This document shows positions 16,829 through 24,967 of a stretch of 64,000 bases of DNA, in pieces. This DNA is from UBA11524 sp965646445 (GTDB taxonomy: Bacteria > Bacillota > Clostridia > Christensenellales > Aristaeellaceae): positions 35,554 through 99,553 of the forward strand of contig CBFFZW010000006.1 of NCBI GenBank assembly GCA_965646445.1. Direction: 5' to 3'. Made by a program: the position numbers and the translations under genes. The notes beneath the pieces are model-generated. The model ran no database searches, had not been told where the DNA came from, and saw only the letters and a list, made by a program, of their open reading frames with translations. Every line of letters starts with the position of its first letter. Position 1 is the stretch's first letter.

Positions 16829-18202
16829 TTACGGCCGATCCCTGGGGGACAGGGCGGCGTCCCGGATGGCAGGGGCGGCCTCCACCTGACCGAGAATATC
16901 AAAGGAGGAGCCGTGGCAGGGGCATTCCCACAGGCCGCTGTCAGCGTTGTAGCGCAGGGGACAGCCCATGTGCGGGCAGCGGGGCGTGCCGGGGGAGGTC
17001 AGGCCATGCAGGTAGGCCTTGGCGGAGGCAAGCAGGGCGGCGCGGTCGAAAGCGCCCCGGCCCGGGTAGCGGCGGAAGGGCAGGAACAGCGGGCTTTCCG
17101 GCAGGGGCCGTCCGATGACGGCGCCCGTCAGCAGCCTGGCCGCTAGGAAGGAGCCGGTCAGGCCCAGCCCGCCGAAGCCTGTGGCCATCATCAGGCGGCT
17201 GTCACGGGGATGCAGCGGCCCCACCAGCGGCAGCCCGTCCCGGCTGAAAATTTCCCGGCGGAGAATCACCTGACGGGTTTCGCTTTCCGGCAGAAGGGCG
17301 CGCAGGGTACGATCCCGGATGAGGGCGGTGCCGTCAGCCTGGTCGGTGCCGTAGGCCCCGCGATCCCAGGTCATCAGCAGGCCCTCCTGACAGGGGCGCA
17401 GGGTCATTTCGTCGCTGTGGACGGACAGCTGGGCGCTGTGCAGCGGGGCGGCGGAGGTCAATAGCCGCAGCTCCCGCAGGCGGGGCGCCATCAGCGCCAG
17501 CAGGGAGCGGTCATGACAGTCCAGGGGCGCACCGGTGCACAGGATGACCCAGGAGGCCTCGACGACGCCCTGGGGCGTGGTGAGCCGGTGCCCCTCCAGG
17601 CGGCGGACAGGGCTTTGCTCGTAGATCCGGCAGCCCAGGCGGACGGCGGCCTCCGCCATGCCCAGCACATAGGGCAGGGGAGCCAGAAGCCCCTGATGGC
17701 GCATGAAGGCCGACCGCTCCACCGGGAAGGGACAGCCGCCCGCGTCCGCGCCCTCCGTGACGGGCAGACCAAGCTGCATTTCGAGGGCCATCAGTTGACG
17801 CAGGGCGGGCAGGTCGTCCTCGGTTTCCGCGAAGGCATAGGCGTCGCAGGCGGTCACGCCGCAGGGCTGGGGCAGGCGCTGGGCCAGCTCGACGACTCCG
17901 GCGACGGCCTCGCGCGTCAGCTGGGCAAAGGCGCGAACCTCCGCCGTCTCCCGGACGCGCGCCGCGGTGGTCAGCGCGTGGATGGCCTGGCAGGTGACCA
18001 TGCCCGCGCAGCCCGCCGTCGCGCCTTCAGCCAGGGCGCGGGCTTCCACCAGCGCCGTCCGCACGCCGTTTTCGCTCAGCATCAGCGCGGCGGTCACGCC
18101 GGTCAGCCCGCCGCCCACCACCACGGCGTCCACACGGCACAGCCCGCGCAGCGGCGGATATTCCTGCCGGATGCCCTGCTGCCATGCCGGAAATTCAGTC
18201 AT
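16829..18202 (-). CDS. FAD-dependent oxidoreductase with C-terminal Rieske [2Fe-2S] domain
   Basis: A 457-residue two-domain protein. The first part is a DAO/DadA-like flavoprotein: the dinucleotide fold VDAVVVGGGLTGVTAALML lies near residues 25-45, and MMATGFGGLGLTGSFLAARLL forms the second FAD segment near 340. The last 50 residues carry CPHMGCPL and CPCHGSSFD, the two Cys-x-His and Cys-x-x-His ligand pairs of a Rieske cluster. This architecture is known for amine- or amino-acid-oxidising flavoproteins; the substrate is unknown. The start is at 18202, eight bases after GAGGTG. Divergent from a 2-hydroxyacid dehydrogenase gene 50 bases away, so the two may share a metabolite. Confidence 0.88.
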   Translation of the reverse strand: MTEFPAWQQGIRQEYPPLRGLCRVDAVVVGGGLTGVTAALMLSENGVRTALVEARALAEGATAGCAGMVTCQAIHALTTAARVRETAEVRAFAQLTREAVAGVVELAQRLPQPCGVTACDAYAFAETEDDLPALRQLMALEMQLGLPVTEGADAGGCPFPVERSAFMRHQGLLAPLPYVLGMAEAAVRLGCRIYEQSPVRRLEGHRLTTPQGVVEASWVILCTGAPLDCHDRSLLALMAPRLRELRLLTSAAPLHSAQLSVHSDEMTLRPCQEGLLMTWDRGAYGTDQADGTALIRDRTLRALLPESETRQVILRREIFSRDGLPLVGPLHPRDSRLMMATGFGGLGLTGSFLAARLLTGAVIGRPLPESPLFLPFRRYPGRGAFDRAALLASAKAYLHGLTSPGTPRCPHMGCPLRYNADSGLWECPCHGSSFDILGQVEAAPAIRDAALSPRDRP

Positions 18203-18252
18203 TGCCATCACCTCATAGCAAGGATTCACCAAGGGCGCAAGGAGGATTCATC

Positions 18253-19194
18253 ATGGCCACGATTCTGCTCACCCATGGTTTGCCAACCGCCGGACTGGAC
18301 ATGCTGGCGGGGCATCGCGTCATCATCCCCGCGCCGCTGACGGCGTTTTCCCGGGCGGAGCTTTTGTCCCTGCTGCCCGAGGCGGACGCCGTGATTGCCG
18401 GCGGCTTGCTGGACGGCGAGATGATCCGCCGGGGAATGCGGCTGCGGGTGATTGCCAACTATGGCGCGGGCTACGACCGGGTGGACGTGGCGGAAGCCGC
18501 GCTGTGCGGTATTCCCGTGACGAACATCCCCGAGCAGGTGACCGCCGCCACGGCGGAGCTTGCCCTGGGGCTGATGCTGGCGGTGAGCCGGCGCATCGGT
18601 GAAATGAACCTGCGGCTTCGGCAGGAGGAGCCCTCCGCGCTTTTCGGCGTGGGCAAAAACATGGGGCGCGGTTTGGCCGGGCAGACCCTGGGCATCCTGG
18701 GGCTGGGACGGATCGGCGGCGCGGTGGCGCGGCTTGGCCGGGCGCTGGGGATGGAGGTGCTGGGCTTCAATCGCCATGGCGTGGATCCCGCCGTGGCCCA
18801 GCCGGTTCCTCTGGAAGCCCTGCTGGCCAAGGCGGATGTTCTGTCCATCCATTGCCCGCTGACGCCGGAAACCCGCGGCATGGTGGATGCCGCCATGCTG
18901 GTCCGGATGAAGTCGGGGGCCATCCTGATTAACACGGCCCGGGGCGCGATTGTCGACAGCGACGCCCTGGCGGATGCCATTGAAGGCGGCCATCTGGCAG
19001 GGGCGGGGCTGGATGTCTTCCCGGATGAGCCCAATGTGCCCCAGCGGCTGCTGCGATTGCCCCAGTGCGTGCTGACACCCCACATGGGCACCAATGCCGC
19101 CGATACCCGGGAGGCCATGCTGCGGGCCTGCTGCCGTCAGGTGCTGGACGCGCTGGAGGGCAGACGTCCGGCGAACATTGTCAACGGTCTGTAA
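18253..19194 (+). CDS. D-isomer-specific 2-hydroxyacid dehydrogenase
   Basis: Cytoplasmic NAD(P)H-dependent reduction of a 2-oxoacid to the D-2-hydroxyacid, or the reverse. The 313-residue protein has VIANYGAGYDRVDV, the nucleotide-binding LGILGLGRIGGAVARLG (about residues 142-158), INTARGAIVD with the substrate Arg, a catalytic Glu in LDVFPDEP, and the catalytic His in LTPHMGTN. Length is typical. Start at 18253 follows AAGGAGG. The substrate (glyoxylate, hydroxypyruvate, glycerate or other) cannot be decided. Confidence 0.92.
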   Translation: MATILLTHGLPTAGLDMLAGHRVIIPAPLTAFSRAELLSLLPEADAVIAGGLLDGEMIRRGMRLRVIANYGAGYDRVDVAEAALCGIPVTNIPEQVTAATAELALGLMLAVSRRIGEMNLRLRQEEPSALFGVGKNMGRGLAGQTLGILGLGRIGGAVARLGRALGMEVLGFNRHGVDPAVAQPVPLEALLAKADVLSIHCPLTPETRGMVDAAMLVRMKSGAILINTARGAIVDSDALADAIEGGHLAGAGLDVFPDEPNVPQRLLRLPQCVLTPHMGTNAADTREAMLRACCRQVLDALEGRRPANIVNGL

Positions 19195-19200
19195 CGCCGT

Positions 19201-19240
19201 CAGCCGGAGGGCGGGGAGCGCCTGCCTTCCGGGGCGGCTG
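19201..19240 (+). terminator. Candidate hairpin after the dehydrogenase gene
   Basis: CAGCC at 19201 pairs with GGCTG at 19236-19240 around an inner GC-rich imperfect stem. No adjacent T run, so low confidence. Confidence 0.35.
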
Positions 19241-19289
19241 GGGCTGGCGGGAACCGTCAAAATATTTTCAATTTTTTTTGAAAAAGCTG

Positions 19290-19317
19290 TTGACATTCCC
19301 GGGAAATCGTGTATAAT
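19290..19317 (+). promoter_or_regulatory. Consensus promoter of tRNA-Lys
   Basis: Perfect TTGACA (19290-19295) and perfect TATAAT (19312-19317) with a 16-base spacer, about 48 bases before the tRNA. The strongest plus-strand promoter in this part of the window. Confidence 0.92.
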
Positions 19318-19364
19318 ATGTATCGTTGACCGCGAGGGACGCAAGAAACGAGCGGAAAGCATGA

Positions 19365-19437
19365 GCACCATTAGCTCAGTTGGTAGAGCACCTGACTCTT
19401 AATCAGGGTGTCTAGGGTTCGAGTCCCTAATGGTGTA
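19365..19437 (+). tRNA. tRNA-Lys (anticodon CTT)
   Basis: A complete cloverleaf: acceptor GCACCAT pairs with ATGGTGT (one G-U), D arm AGCTCAGTTGGTAGAGC, anticodon stem CCTGA/TCAGG with loop CTCTTAA giving anticodon CTT, and T arm AGGGTTCGAGTCCCT. The discriminator base is A and CCA is not encoded. It is a single tRNA gene with its own promoter and terminator. Confidence 0.97.
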
Positions 19438-19442
19438 CAGAT

Positions 19443-19475
19443 AAACCGCTGGATCATCCGGCGGTTTTCTTTTTG
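19443..19475 (+). terminator. Terminator of tRNA-Lys
   Basis: Stem AACCGCTGGAT with ATCCGGCGGTT (one G-U), followed by TTCTTTTT: a textbook factor-independent terminator. Confidence 0.92.
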
Positions 19476-19514
19476 CATTCAGGCGCCTGAACGGCGGGAA
19501 AGGAAGCAATGCCC

Positions 19515-20891
19515 ATGGCGGACAAACGAACCCAATTATTTGAGGAAGCGCCCATTCCCAAGGCTGTGACGACGCTGGCCATCCCCACCATTTTCAGCTG
19601 CCTGGTATCGGTATTGTACAGCCTGGCGGATACCTATTTTGTGGGCATGCTGAACAACCCCGTGCAGACGGCGGCGGTGACGCTGGCCTCGCCCATGCTT
19701 CTGGCCTTCAACGCGGTGAACAACCTCTTCGGCGTGGGCTCCTCCAGCATGATGAGCCGCGCCCTGGGGCGGGGGGACATGAAGACCCTGCGGCAGAGCT
19801 CGGCCTTCGGCTTTTACGGCGCGGTCATCTGCGGCGTGCTGTTTTCGGCGGCCTGCACGATCTTCCGCAGTCCGCTGCTGCATATCCTGGGGGCGGACGG
19901 CGTCACGGCCCCGGTGACAGGCCGTTACCTGCTGTGGACGGTCTGCCTGGGTGCGACGCCCTCCATCCTGAATGTGGTCATGGCGTACATGATCCGCTCG
20001 GAGGGCGCGACGCTTCACGCCAGCATCGGCACCATGAGCGGCTGCTTCCTCAATATCCTGCTGGATCCGCTGTTCATCCTGCCGGGCGGGCTGAACATGG
20101 GGGCGGAGGGCGCGGCCTTGGCGACGCTGATCTCCAACTGCGCGGCGGCCATGTACTTCTTCGGGTATCTTTTCTTCCGGCGGAAGACCACCTGCGTGTG
20201 CATTTCCCCCAGGGAGTTCACCCTGCGCAAGCCCATCGTGATGGGCGTTTGCACCGTGGGCGTGCCCGCCTCCATTCAGAATCTGCTGAATGTGGTGGGG
20301 CAGATGCTTCTGAACAACCTGACCTCCTCCTATGGCCCGCAGGCGCTGGCCGCCATGGGTATTGCCTTCCGGGTGGCCATGGTGCCCATGTACATCTCCA
20401 ACGGCATTTCCCAGGGCGTCATGCCTCTGGTGGGCTACACCTATGCCGCCGGGCTGATCGGGCGCATGAAGAAGGCCCTTGCCTTCACGGCCAAGCTGGC
20501 GGTGAGCATCCTGGTGGTGCTGGCGGTCTGCTGCTGCCTGTTCTCGCCCTTCATCATCGGCGCGTTCATCGACGACGCGCAGACCGTTGCCTATGGCTCC
20601 TCCTTCCTCGTCGGCATGGCGCTGTCGATCCCCTTCATGTCCATGGATTTCCTGGCCGTGGGCGTGTTCCAGGCGGTGGGCAAGGGCTCGCTGTCGCTGA
20701 TGATGGCCATCGTCCGCAAGGTGGTGCTGGAAATCCCGGCGATGAATCTGCTGAACTTCTTCTGGCCGCTTTACGGCCTGTCCTGCGCGCAGCTGGTGGC
20801 CGAGGTGGGCTCCTGCGCCATCGGCGGGCTGCTGCTGCTTCGGCTGATCCGTCAGATTGAGCGGCGGGTGAAGCCGAAGGACGCGGCCTGA
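19515..20891 (+). CDS. MATE family efflux transporter
   Basis: A 458-residue membrane protein with twelve hydrophobic segments. It has the N-terminal MATE pattern (IPKAVTTLAIPTIFSCLVSVLYSLADTYFVG) and the repeated pattern in the second half (GVPASIQNLLNVVGQMLLNN). Members export drugs or cationic and other metabolites using a Na+ or H+ gradient; the substrate is not predictable. Two ATGs are possible: 19515 is eight bases after AAAGGAAG, 19509 only two. Another MATE gene lies at 26591. Confidence 0.9.
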   Translation: MADKRTQLFEEAPIPKAVTTLAIPTIFSCLVSVLYSLADTYFVGMLNNPVQTAAVTLASPMLLAFNAVNNLFGVGSSSMMSRALGRGDMKTLRQSSAFGFYGAVICGVLFSAACTIFRSPLLHILGADGVTAPVTGRYLLWTVCLGATPSILNVVMAYMIRSEGATLHASIGTMSGCFLNILLDPLFILPGGLNMGAEGAALATLISNCAAAMYFFGYLFFRRKTTCVCISPREFTLRKPIVMGVCTVGVPASIQNLLNVVGQMLLNNLTSSYGPQALAAMGIAFRVAMVPMYISNGISQGVMPLVGYTYAAGLIGRMKKALAFTAKLAVSILVVLAVCCCLFSPFIIGAFIDDAQTVAYGSSFLVGMALSIPFMSMDFLAVGVFQAVGKGSLSLMMAIVRKVVLEIPAMNLLNFFWPLYGLSCAQLVAEVGSCAIGGLLLLRLIRQIERRVKPKDAA

Positions 20892-20956
20892 CGGCGGAAG
20901 CCCAGCGTAAAATGTTGACGGCCGGAGGAAAAGGGGTATCCAAAGCCCCCGGGTTG

Positions 20957-20965
20957 TGCTATAAT
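20957..20965 (+). promoter_or_regulatory. Extended -10 promoter of the mrnC-thyX-rlmB-yacP-sigH cluster
   Basis: TGCTATAAT: a perfect -10 with the TG extension, 31 bases before the TTG start of mrnC. No clear -35. Confidence 0.7.
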
Positions 20966-20996
20966 AAAACCGTATGTACATAAGGAGGCGAAGCCC

Positions 20997-21416
20997 TTGA
21001 ACCTGCATTTCCCCGCGCCGATGAGCGTCAGCGAGGCCAAGCTGCTCAATCCGCTGAAGCTGGCGTATCTGGGCGATTCGGTCTGGGAATTGCTGGTGGG
21101 GTCGGCGCTGCTGGCGCAGGGGCTGAATCTGCGGCACATGCACAGGGAGGCCGTCAGCCGGGTCAACGCCAGGGCTCAGGCGGAGGCATTGGCGCGCATT
21201 GCCGCCCTGCTGGACGCGGAGGAGGAGGACATTGTCCGCCGGGGCCGCAACAGCCATCCGCATCATGTCGCGCCAAGGCATCAGGAGGCGGCGGATTACC
21301 GGGCGGCCACCGCCATGGAGGCCCTGATGGGCTTCCTCTACGTCACCGGTCAGGAGGCCCGCCTGCAGTCACTGTTCATCGCCAGCCAAACGGAGGTTCA
21401 TTCATGCCAGAAGTAA
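20997..21416 (+). CDS. mrnC: Mini-ribonuclease III
   Basis: Cleaves double-stranded 23S rRNA precursors; it has the RNase III catalytic domain but no RNA-binding domain. The 139-residue protein shows LNPLKLAYLGDSVWELLV, with the family signature around the catalytic Asp, and YRAATAMEALMGFLY with the second acidic site. A TTG start at 20997 is used because AGGAGG is eight bases upstream; the next in-frame ATG at 21021 has no ribosome site. Its 3' end overlaps thyX by 13 bases. mrnC next to thyX, rlmB, yacP and sigH is a known Firmicutes order. Confidence 0.92.
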   Translation: MNLHFPAPMSVSEAKLLNPLKLAYLGDSVWELLVGSALLAQGLNLRHMHREAVSRVNARAQAEALARIAALLDAEEEDIVRRGRNSHPHHVAPRHQEAADYRAATAMEALMGFLYVTGQEARLQSLFIASQTEVHSCQK

Positions 21417-22156
21417 AGCTGCATGTGGCGCTGATCCGCCACACGCTGTCCCCGGAGGAAACCGTGGCCCTGGGGGCCCGGCTGTGCTACTCGAAGGCCA
21501 CCATTGACGATCTTACCCAGCGGGTTTCCAGCCGGGATCAGTCCGCCTTTGTGCAGAAGATCATGGGCATGGGCCACGAATCCGTGCTGGAGCATGCCTC
21601 CTTCACTTTCGGGGTGGAGGGCGTCAGCCGCGTGCTGCTGGCCCAGCTGACCCGCCACCGCCTGGCCAGCTTCTCGGTGCAGAGCCAGCGCTATGTCAGC
21701 TACGAGCAGGGCTTTGGCTACATCGTGCCCCCGAAGATCGCAGCCCTGGGCGAGGAAGCCGTGGCGGCGTATAAGGCCCAGATGGATCAGCTCCACACAT
21801 GGTATCGGGAGTGGCAGGTCAAACTGGGGGATGGCGAGGGCGGCAATGAGGACGCCCGGTTCGTGCTTCCCGGCGCCTGCGAGACGCGGCTGATGATGAC
21901 CATGAACGTCCGGGAGCTGCGGCATTTCTTCAGCCTGCGGATGTGCTCTCGGGCCCAGTGGGAGATCCGTGCCCTGGCGACGCAGATGCACAGCCTTTGC
22001 ATGGAGGTCGCCCCCGCGCTGTTCGCGGATGCGGGTCCCGGCTGTCTGCGGGGCGGATGCCCTGAGGGCACGAAATCCTGCGGCCTGACGGCGGAAAAGC
22101 GCCGGGAGCGGAAGGAATGGCTGGCGTCTCTGGCGCAGGAAGAAAAAAATTCTTAA
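21404..22156 (+). CDS. thyX: FAD-dependent thymidylate synthase ThyX
   Basis: Makes dTMP from dUMP using methylenetetrahydrofolate and NADPH-reduced flavin. The 250-residue protein contains the diagnostic ThyX motif RHRLASFSVQSQRY, plus MGHESVLEHASFTF and the C-terminal RELRHFFSLR region. The C-terminal 40 residues (with CLRGGCPEGTKSCG) are a Cys-containing extension seen in several Clostridia. Start at 21404 lies inside the end of mrnC. The presence of ThyX suggests classical ThyA may be absent, but that cannot be tested in this window. Confidence 0.94.
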   Translation: MPEVKLHVALIRHTLSPEETVALGARLCYSKATIDDLTQRVSSRDQSAFVQKIMGMGHESVLEHASFTFGVEGVSRVLLAQLTRHRLASFSVQSQRYVSYEQGFGYIVPPKIAALGEEAVAAYKAQMDQLHTWYREWQVKLGDGEGGNEDARFVLPGACETRLMMTMNVRELRHFFSLRMCSRAQWEIRALATQMHSLCMEVAPALFADAGPGCLRGGCPEGTKSCGLTAEKRRERKEWLASLAQEEKNS

Positions 22157-22224
22157 AAAAAGGTTCCAAGCTGTCACGCGTTTCACGCGAATTTTGTCTT
22201 ATATAAGCAGAGGGAGAAAAAACA

Positions 22225-23397
22225 ATGGCTTTCTATAAGGATGTTCCCAACAGCCACCCGCAGAAAAAGAATTACGCCAATCAGGGCTCCTGGGATGACG
22301 AGGGAGCTCACTATCGTGCTGCCAATCGCCGCTTCGGCCCTGAGTCCGGGGAGGAGCGCCGGGGCAATCGCGCGCCCGGTCGTCCCAATGGCGCAAGGCA
22401 GGGGGAAGGCCGTCCCGGGCGGGAGGACAACCGCCGTCCCTATGGCGAACGCCGGGGTGAGGGCGAGCGCCGTCCTTACGGCGAGCGGGGCCGCGACAGC
22501 CGTCCCGTGCAGGGCCGGGGCAGCCGCGACGATCGCCGCGCTCCCGCGCAGGGCCGCCCTGTGGAGCGCAGGCCCCGGGAGGATCGCCGTCCCGCCGCGC
22601 CCGTTCGTCAGGAGCTTTCCTACCGGGATTTTGAGCAGCTGAATCCCTATGTGGAGGAAAAGGTGGACGCCACCGAAAACCTGCTGGCGGGCCGAAATCC
22701 CATCCGCGAGGCCCTCAAGAGCGGGCGCGACCTGGAAAAGCTGCTGGTGCAGCGGGGCGAATTGTCCGGCTCCGCCCGTGAGATTGTCGCGCTGGCCAAG
22801 GAAGCCCGGGTGCCTGTCCAGGAGGTGGACAAGTCCCGGCTGGATGCCATCGCGCCCCATCATCAGGGCATGCTGGCCTTTGCCTCCGCCTACCATTACG
22901 CGGAGGTCGAGGATATGCTGGCCGTCGCCCGGGAGCGCGGGGAGGATCCCTTCCTGATTCTGCTGGACGGCGTGACCGATCCCCACAACCTGGGGGCCAT
23001 CATCCGCAGCGCCGAATGCGCGGGCGCCCATGGCGTCATCGTGCCCCAGCGCCGCAGCGTCGGTCTGACGGCGGCGGCGGTGAAGGCCTCCGCGGGGGCG
23101 GTGGAGCACATGAAGGTCGCCCGGGTGACCAACCTCAACCGCACCATCGAGGCGCTGAAGGAGCGGGGCGTCTGGGCCTACGCCGTCACCATGGACGGCC
23201 AGGACTATGAGAAGGTGAATTTCAAGGGCGGCGTGGCCCTGGTGATCGGCGCGGAGGGCGAGGGCATCAGCCGCCTGACCCTGGCGTGCTGCGATCAGAA
23301 GGTGTCCCTGCCTATGGCGGGCCACATCGACAGCCTGAACGCCTCCGTGGCGGCGGGCGTGATGATGTACCGCGTGCTGTCCTCCCGCCGGGCATGA
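22225..23397 (+). CDS. rlmB: 23S rRNA (guanosine-2'-O-)-methyltransferase RlmB with long basic N-terminal tail
   Basis: SPOUT-family methyltransferase of 390 residues. The catalytic part (about residues 150-390) has the substrate-binding domain ENLLAGRNPIREALKS and the knot motifs DPHNLGAIIRSAECAG, VIGAEGEGIS and LPMAGHIDSLNASVAAG. Residues about 25-130 are an unusual Arg-, Gly- and Pro-rich low-complexity tail with repeated RRPYGER-like units, which should be disordered and RNA-binding. The family is normally about 245-250 residues, so the tail adds roughly 140. Start at 22225 follows AGAGGGAG. It overlaps yacP by four bases. Confidence 0.92.
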   Translation: MAFYKDVPNSHPQKKNYANQGSWDDEGAHYRAANRRFGPESGEERRGNRAPGRPNGARQGEGRPGREDNRRPYGERRGEGERRPYGERGRDSRPVQGRGSRDDRRAPAQGRPVERRPREDRRPAAPVRQELSYRDFEQLNPYVEEKVDATENLLAGRNPIREALKSGRDLEKLLVQRGELSGSAREIVALAKEARVPVQEVDKSRLDAIAPHHQGMLAFASAYHYAEVEDMLAVARERGEDPFLILLDGVTDPHNLGAIIRSAECAGAHGVIVPQRRSVGLTAAAVKASAGAVEHMKVARVTNLNRTIEALKERGVWAYAVTMDGQDYEKVNFKGGVALVIGAEGEGISRLTLACCDQKVSLPMAGHIDSLNASVAAGVMMYRVLSSRRA

Positions 23398-23945
23398 AGC
23401 CGCTGCTGATCGTGGACGGCTACAACGTCATCGGCGCGTGGGGCGAGGCGGAAAAGCAGCGCTGGCCTCTGGACGAATGCCGGGACCGGCTGATGCGTCT
23501 GCTGCAGGATTATGGCGGCTATTCCGGCGAGGAGGTCGTCCTGGTCTTCGACGGCTATCAGTCCGACCGCAAGCAGCGCACCGAGGAGCGCTATGACGCG
23601 CTGACCCTGGTCTACACCTGCCATGGCGAGACGGCGGACAGCTACATCGAGCGCCTGGTCGCTCAGACGCCCCGATACCGCGCCGTCCGGGTGGCGACCT
23701 CCGACGGCCTGGAGCAAAGCCAGGTGCTGTCCACGGGGGCGACGCGCCTGACCTCCAGGGAGCTTTTGCGGGAGCTGCGGCAGCTGCGCCAGCGGGGGCT
23801 GGAGCAGCACCGGGTCAGCAGCAGCGTGAAGCCCAAGCCGTCCCTGGCCTCCCGCTTGCCGGAGGATACGCGGCGGGCGCTGGAATGCTGGCGGCGGGGC
23901 GAGCAACCAAAGATGGATGAAGACGGGGGTGAAAGCCGTGGATGA
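23394..23945 (+). CDS. NYN-domain protein (YacP/Rae1-like ribonuclease)
   Basis: A 183-residue PIN-like NYN nuclease. It opens MKPLLIVDGYNVIGAWG with the first catalytic Asp, has VLVFDGYQ, and a third acidic cluster TADSYIERLV. The Bacillus relative YacP (Rae1) cleaves mRNA in the ribosome A site; the same activity here is inference. ATG overlaps the rlmB stop (ATGA), and the 3' end overlaps the sigH reading frame by up to 29 bases. Confidence 0.9.
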   Translation: MKPLLIVDGYNVIGAWGEAEKQRWPLDECRDRLMRLLQDYGGYSGEEVVLVFDGYQSDRKQRTEERYDALTLVYTCHGETADSYIERLVAQTPRYRAVRVATSDGLEQSQVLSTGATRLTSRELLRELRQLRQRGLEQHRVSSSVKPKPSLASRLPEDTRRALECWRRGEQPKMDEDGGESRG

Positions 23946-24669
23946 CCACGACCTGGATTTCACCGACGAGGAGCTGGAAGCCCTCGGCCTGGACATGGAA
24001 CAGGAAGAGCCTGAGACGTTCGGGGACGAGGAGGAACCCGCCTTTCCGTCGGATTACACCGACCTGAGCGATGAGGACGTGGTGGCGCTGTGCCGTCAGG
24101 GGGACACGGTGGCGGAGGAGTATCTGCTGAACAAGTACAAGAACTTTGTTCGCTCCAAGGCCCGCAGCTACTTCCTTATCGGCGCGGATCACGAGGACAT
24201 TGTGCAGGAGGGCATGATCGGCCTGTACAAGGCCATCCGGGATTATCGGCCGGACAAGCTGTCCTCCTTCCGGGCCTTTGCGGAATTGTGCATCACCCGG
24301 CAGATCATCACCGCCATCAAGACGGCCACCCGGCAGAAGCACATTCCCCTCAACAGTTATGTCTCCCTGAACAAGCCCCTCTACGATGAGGAATCCGACC
24401 GCACTCTGCTGGATGTGATTATCGAGGGCCGCGCCACCAACCCGGAGGAGCTGATTATCGGCCAGGAAGATTTGCGCAGCATCAATCACAAGATCGACGA
24501 GGTGCTCTCCGGCCTGGAGCAGGAGGTGCTTCGGGCCTACCTGGACGGCAAGAGCTATCAGGAGATTGCCGATAACCTGGGTCGGCATGTGAAGTCCATT
24601 GACAACGCTCTGCAGCGGGTGAAGCGCAAGCTGGAGAAGTACCTGGAGGAGCACGGCAAGGATAACTGA
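23917..24669 (+). CDS. sigH: RNA polymerase sigma-H factor
   Basis: Alternative sigma factor of the sigma-70 family that in Bacillus and Clostridia drives early stationary-phase and sporulation genes. The protein (250 residues from the ATG) matches SigH closely: KYKNFVRSKARSYFLIGAD and EDIVQEGMIGLYKAIRDY in region 2, AFAELCITRQIITAIKTATR, and the region 4 helix-turn-helix YQEIADNLGRHVKSIDNALQ. The acidic N-terminal 45 residues are longer than usual. The start is uncertain: ATG 23917 has a poor ribosome site, while GTG 23938 lies about six bases after GGGGGTGA. Gene order yacP-sigH is conserved. Confidence 0.93.
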   Translation: MKTGVKAVDDHDLDFTDEELEALGLDMEQEEPETFGDEEEPAFPSDYTDLSDEDVVALCRQGDTVAEEYLLNKYKNFVRSKARSYFLIGADHEDIVQEGMIGLYKAIRDYRPDKLSSFRAFAELCITRQIITAIKTATRQKHIPLNSYVSLNKPLYDEESDRTLLDVIIEGRATNPEELIIGQEDLRSINHKIDEVLSGLEQEVLRAYLDGKSYQEIADNLGRHVKSIDNALQRVKRKLEKYLEEHGKDN

Positions 24670-24735
24670 CGCATGGAAATGGGCTGAAGGCAATGCAAAA
24701 AAAGCCGAAGGCGGAGCCTTTGCGGAAATTTCCTC

Positions 24736-24764
24736 TTGCCAAGGAATGAGAAATGGTGTATCAT
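24736..24764 (+). promoter_or_regulatory. Promoter of the aroF leader transcript
   Basis: TTGCCA (24736-24741), 17-base spacer, TATCAT (24759-24764). The start point would fall about 20 bases before the leader peptide ribosome site. Confidence 0.75.
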
Positions 24765-24793
24765 AGGCTTTGAAAGAGAAGGAGGATGCGGCC

Positions 24794-24841
24794 ATGACCA
24801 GTCGGCGTTACGCTTATTACGCCTACGCGCTGTTGAGGTAA
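24794..24841 (+). CDS. Tyrosine-rich leader peptide of aroF
   Basis: A 15-codon ORF encoding MTSRRYAYYAYALLR, with four Tyr codons in positions 6-11. It has a perfect GGAGG at 24781-24785, eight bases from the ATG, and sits between a good promoter and a GC-rich inverted repeat followed by TTTTCTTTT. The density of Tyr codons, the strong ribosome site and the position before a DAHP synthase gene are the classical signs of a ribosome-mediated attenuator that senses charged tRNA-Tyr. The leader peptide itself probably has no other function. Confidence 0.8.
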   Translation: MTSRRYAYYAYALLR

Positions 24842-24911
24842 GCAGGGCGTGATTTGGCATGGCATCATCCCTATCGCCCTGCGGCCAGCGCGCTGTGGGG
24901 CCTTTTCTTTT
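24842..24911 (+). promoter_or_regulatory. Attenuator of aroF (competing hairpins and terminator)
   Basis: Directly after the leader stop codon, GCAGGGCG (24842-24849) pairs with CGCCCTGC (24875-24882). Next, GGCC at 24883 and GGCC at 24899 bracket a GC-rich stem followed by TTTTCTTTT (24903-24911). CGCGCTG inside the leader ORF (24826-24832) is complementary to CAGCGCG (24886-24892) in the terminator, a possible antiterminator pairing. Which structures form under Tyr starvation was not resolved. Confidence 0.65.
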
Positions 24912-24967
24912 GCAGTACGGCAGCACGGTAGAAGTCCAATGATTTTGAAGCACGGAGGTACGGCGGC

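Noticed and set aside
24683..24732. Hairpin after sigH as a terminator
   Set aside because: AAGGC/GCCTT with flanking CCG/CGG forms a stem, but no T run follows on the plus strand and the next promoter begins at once; too weak to list.
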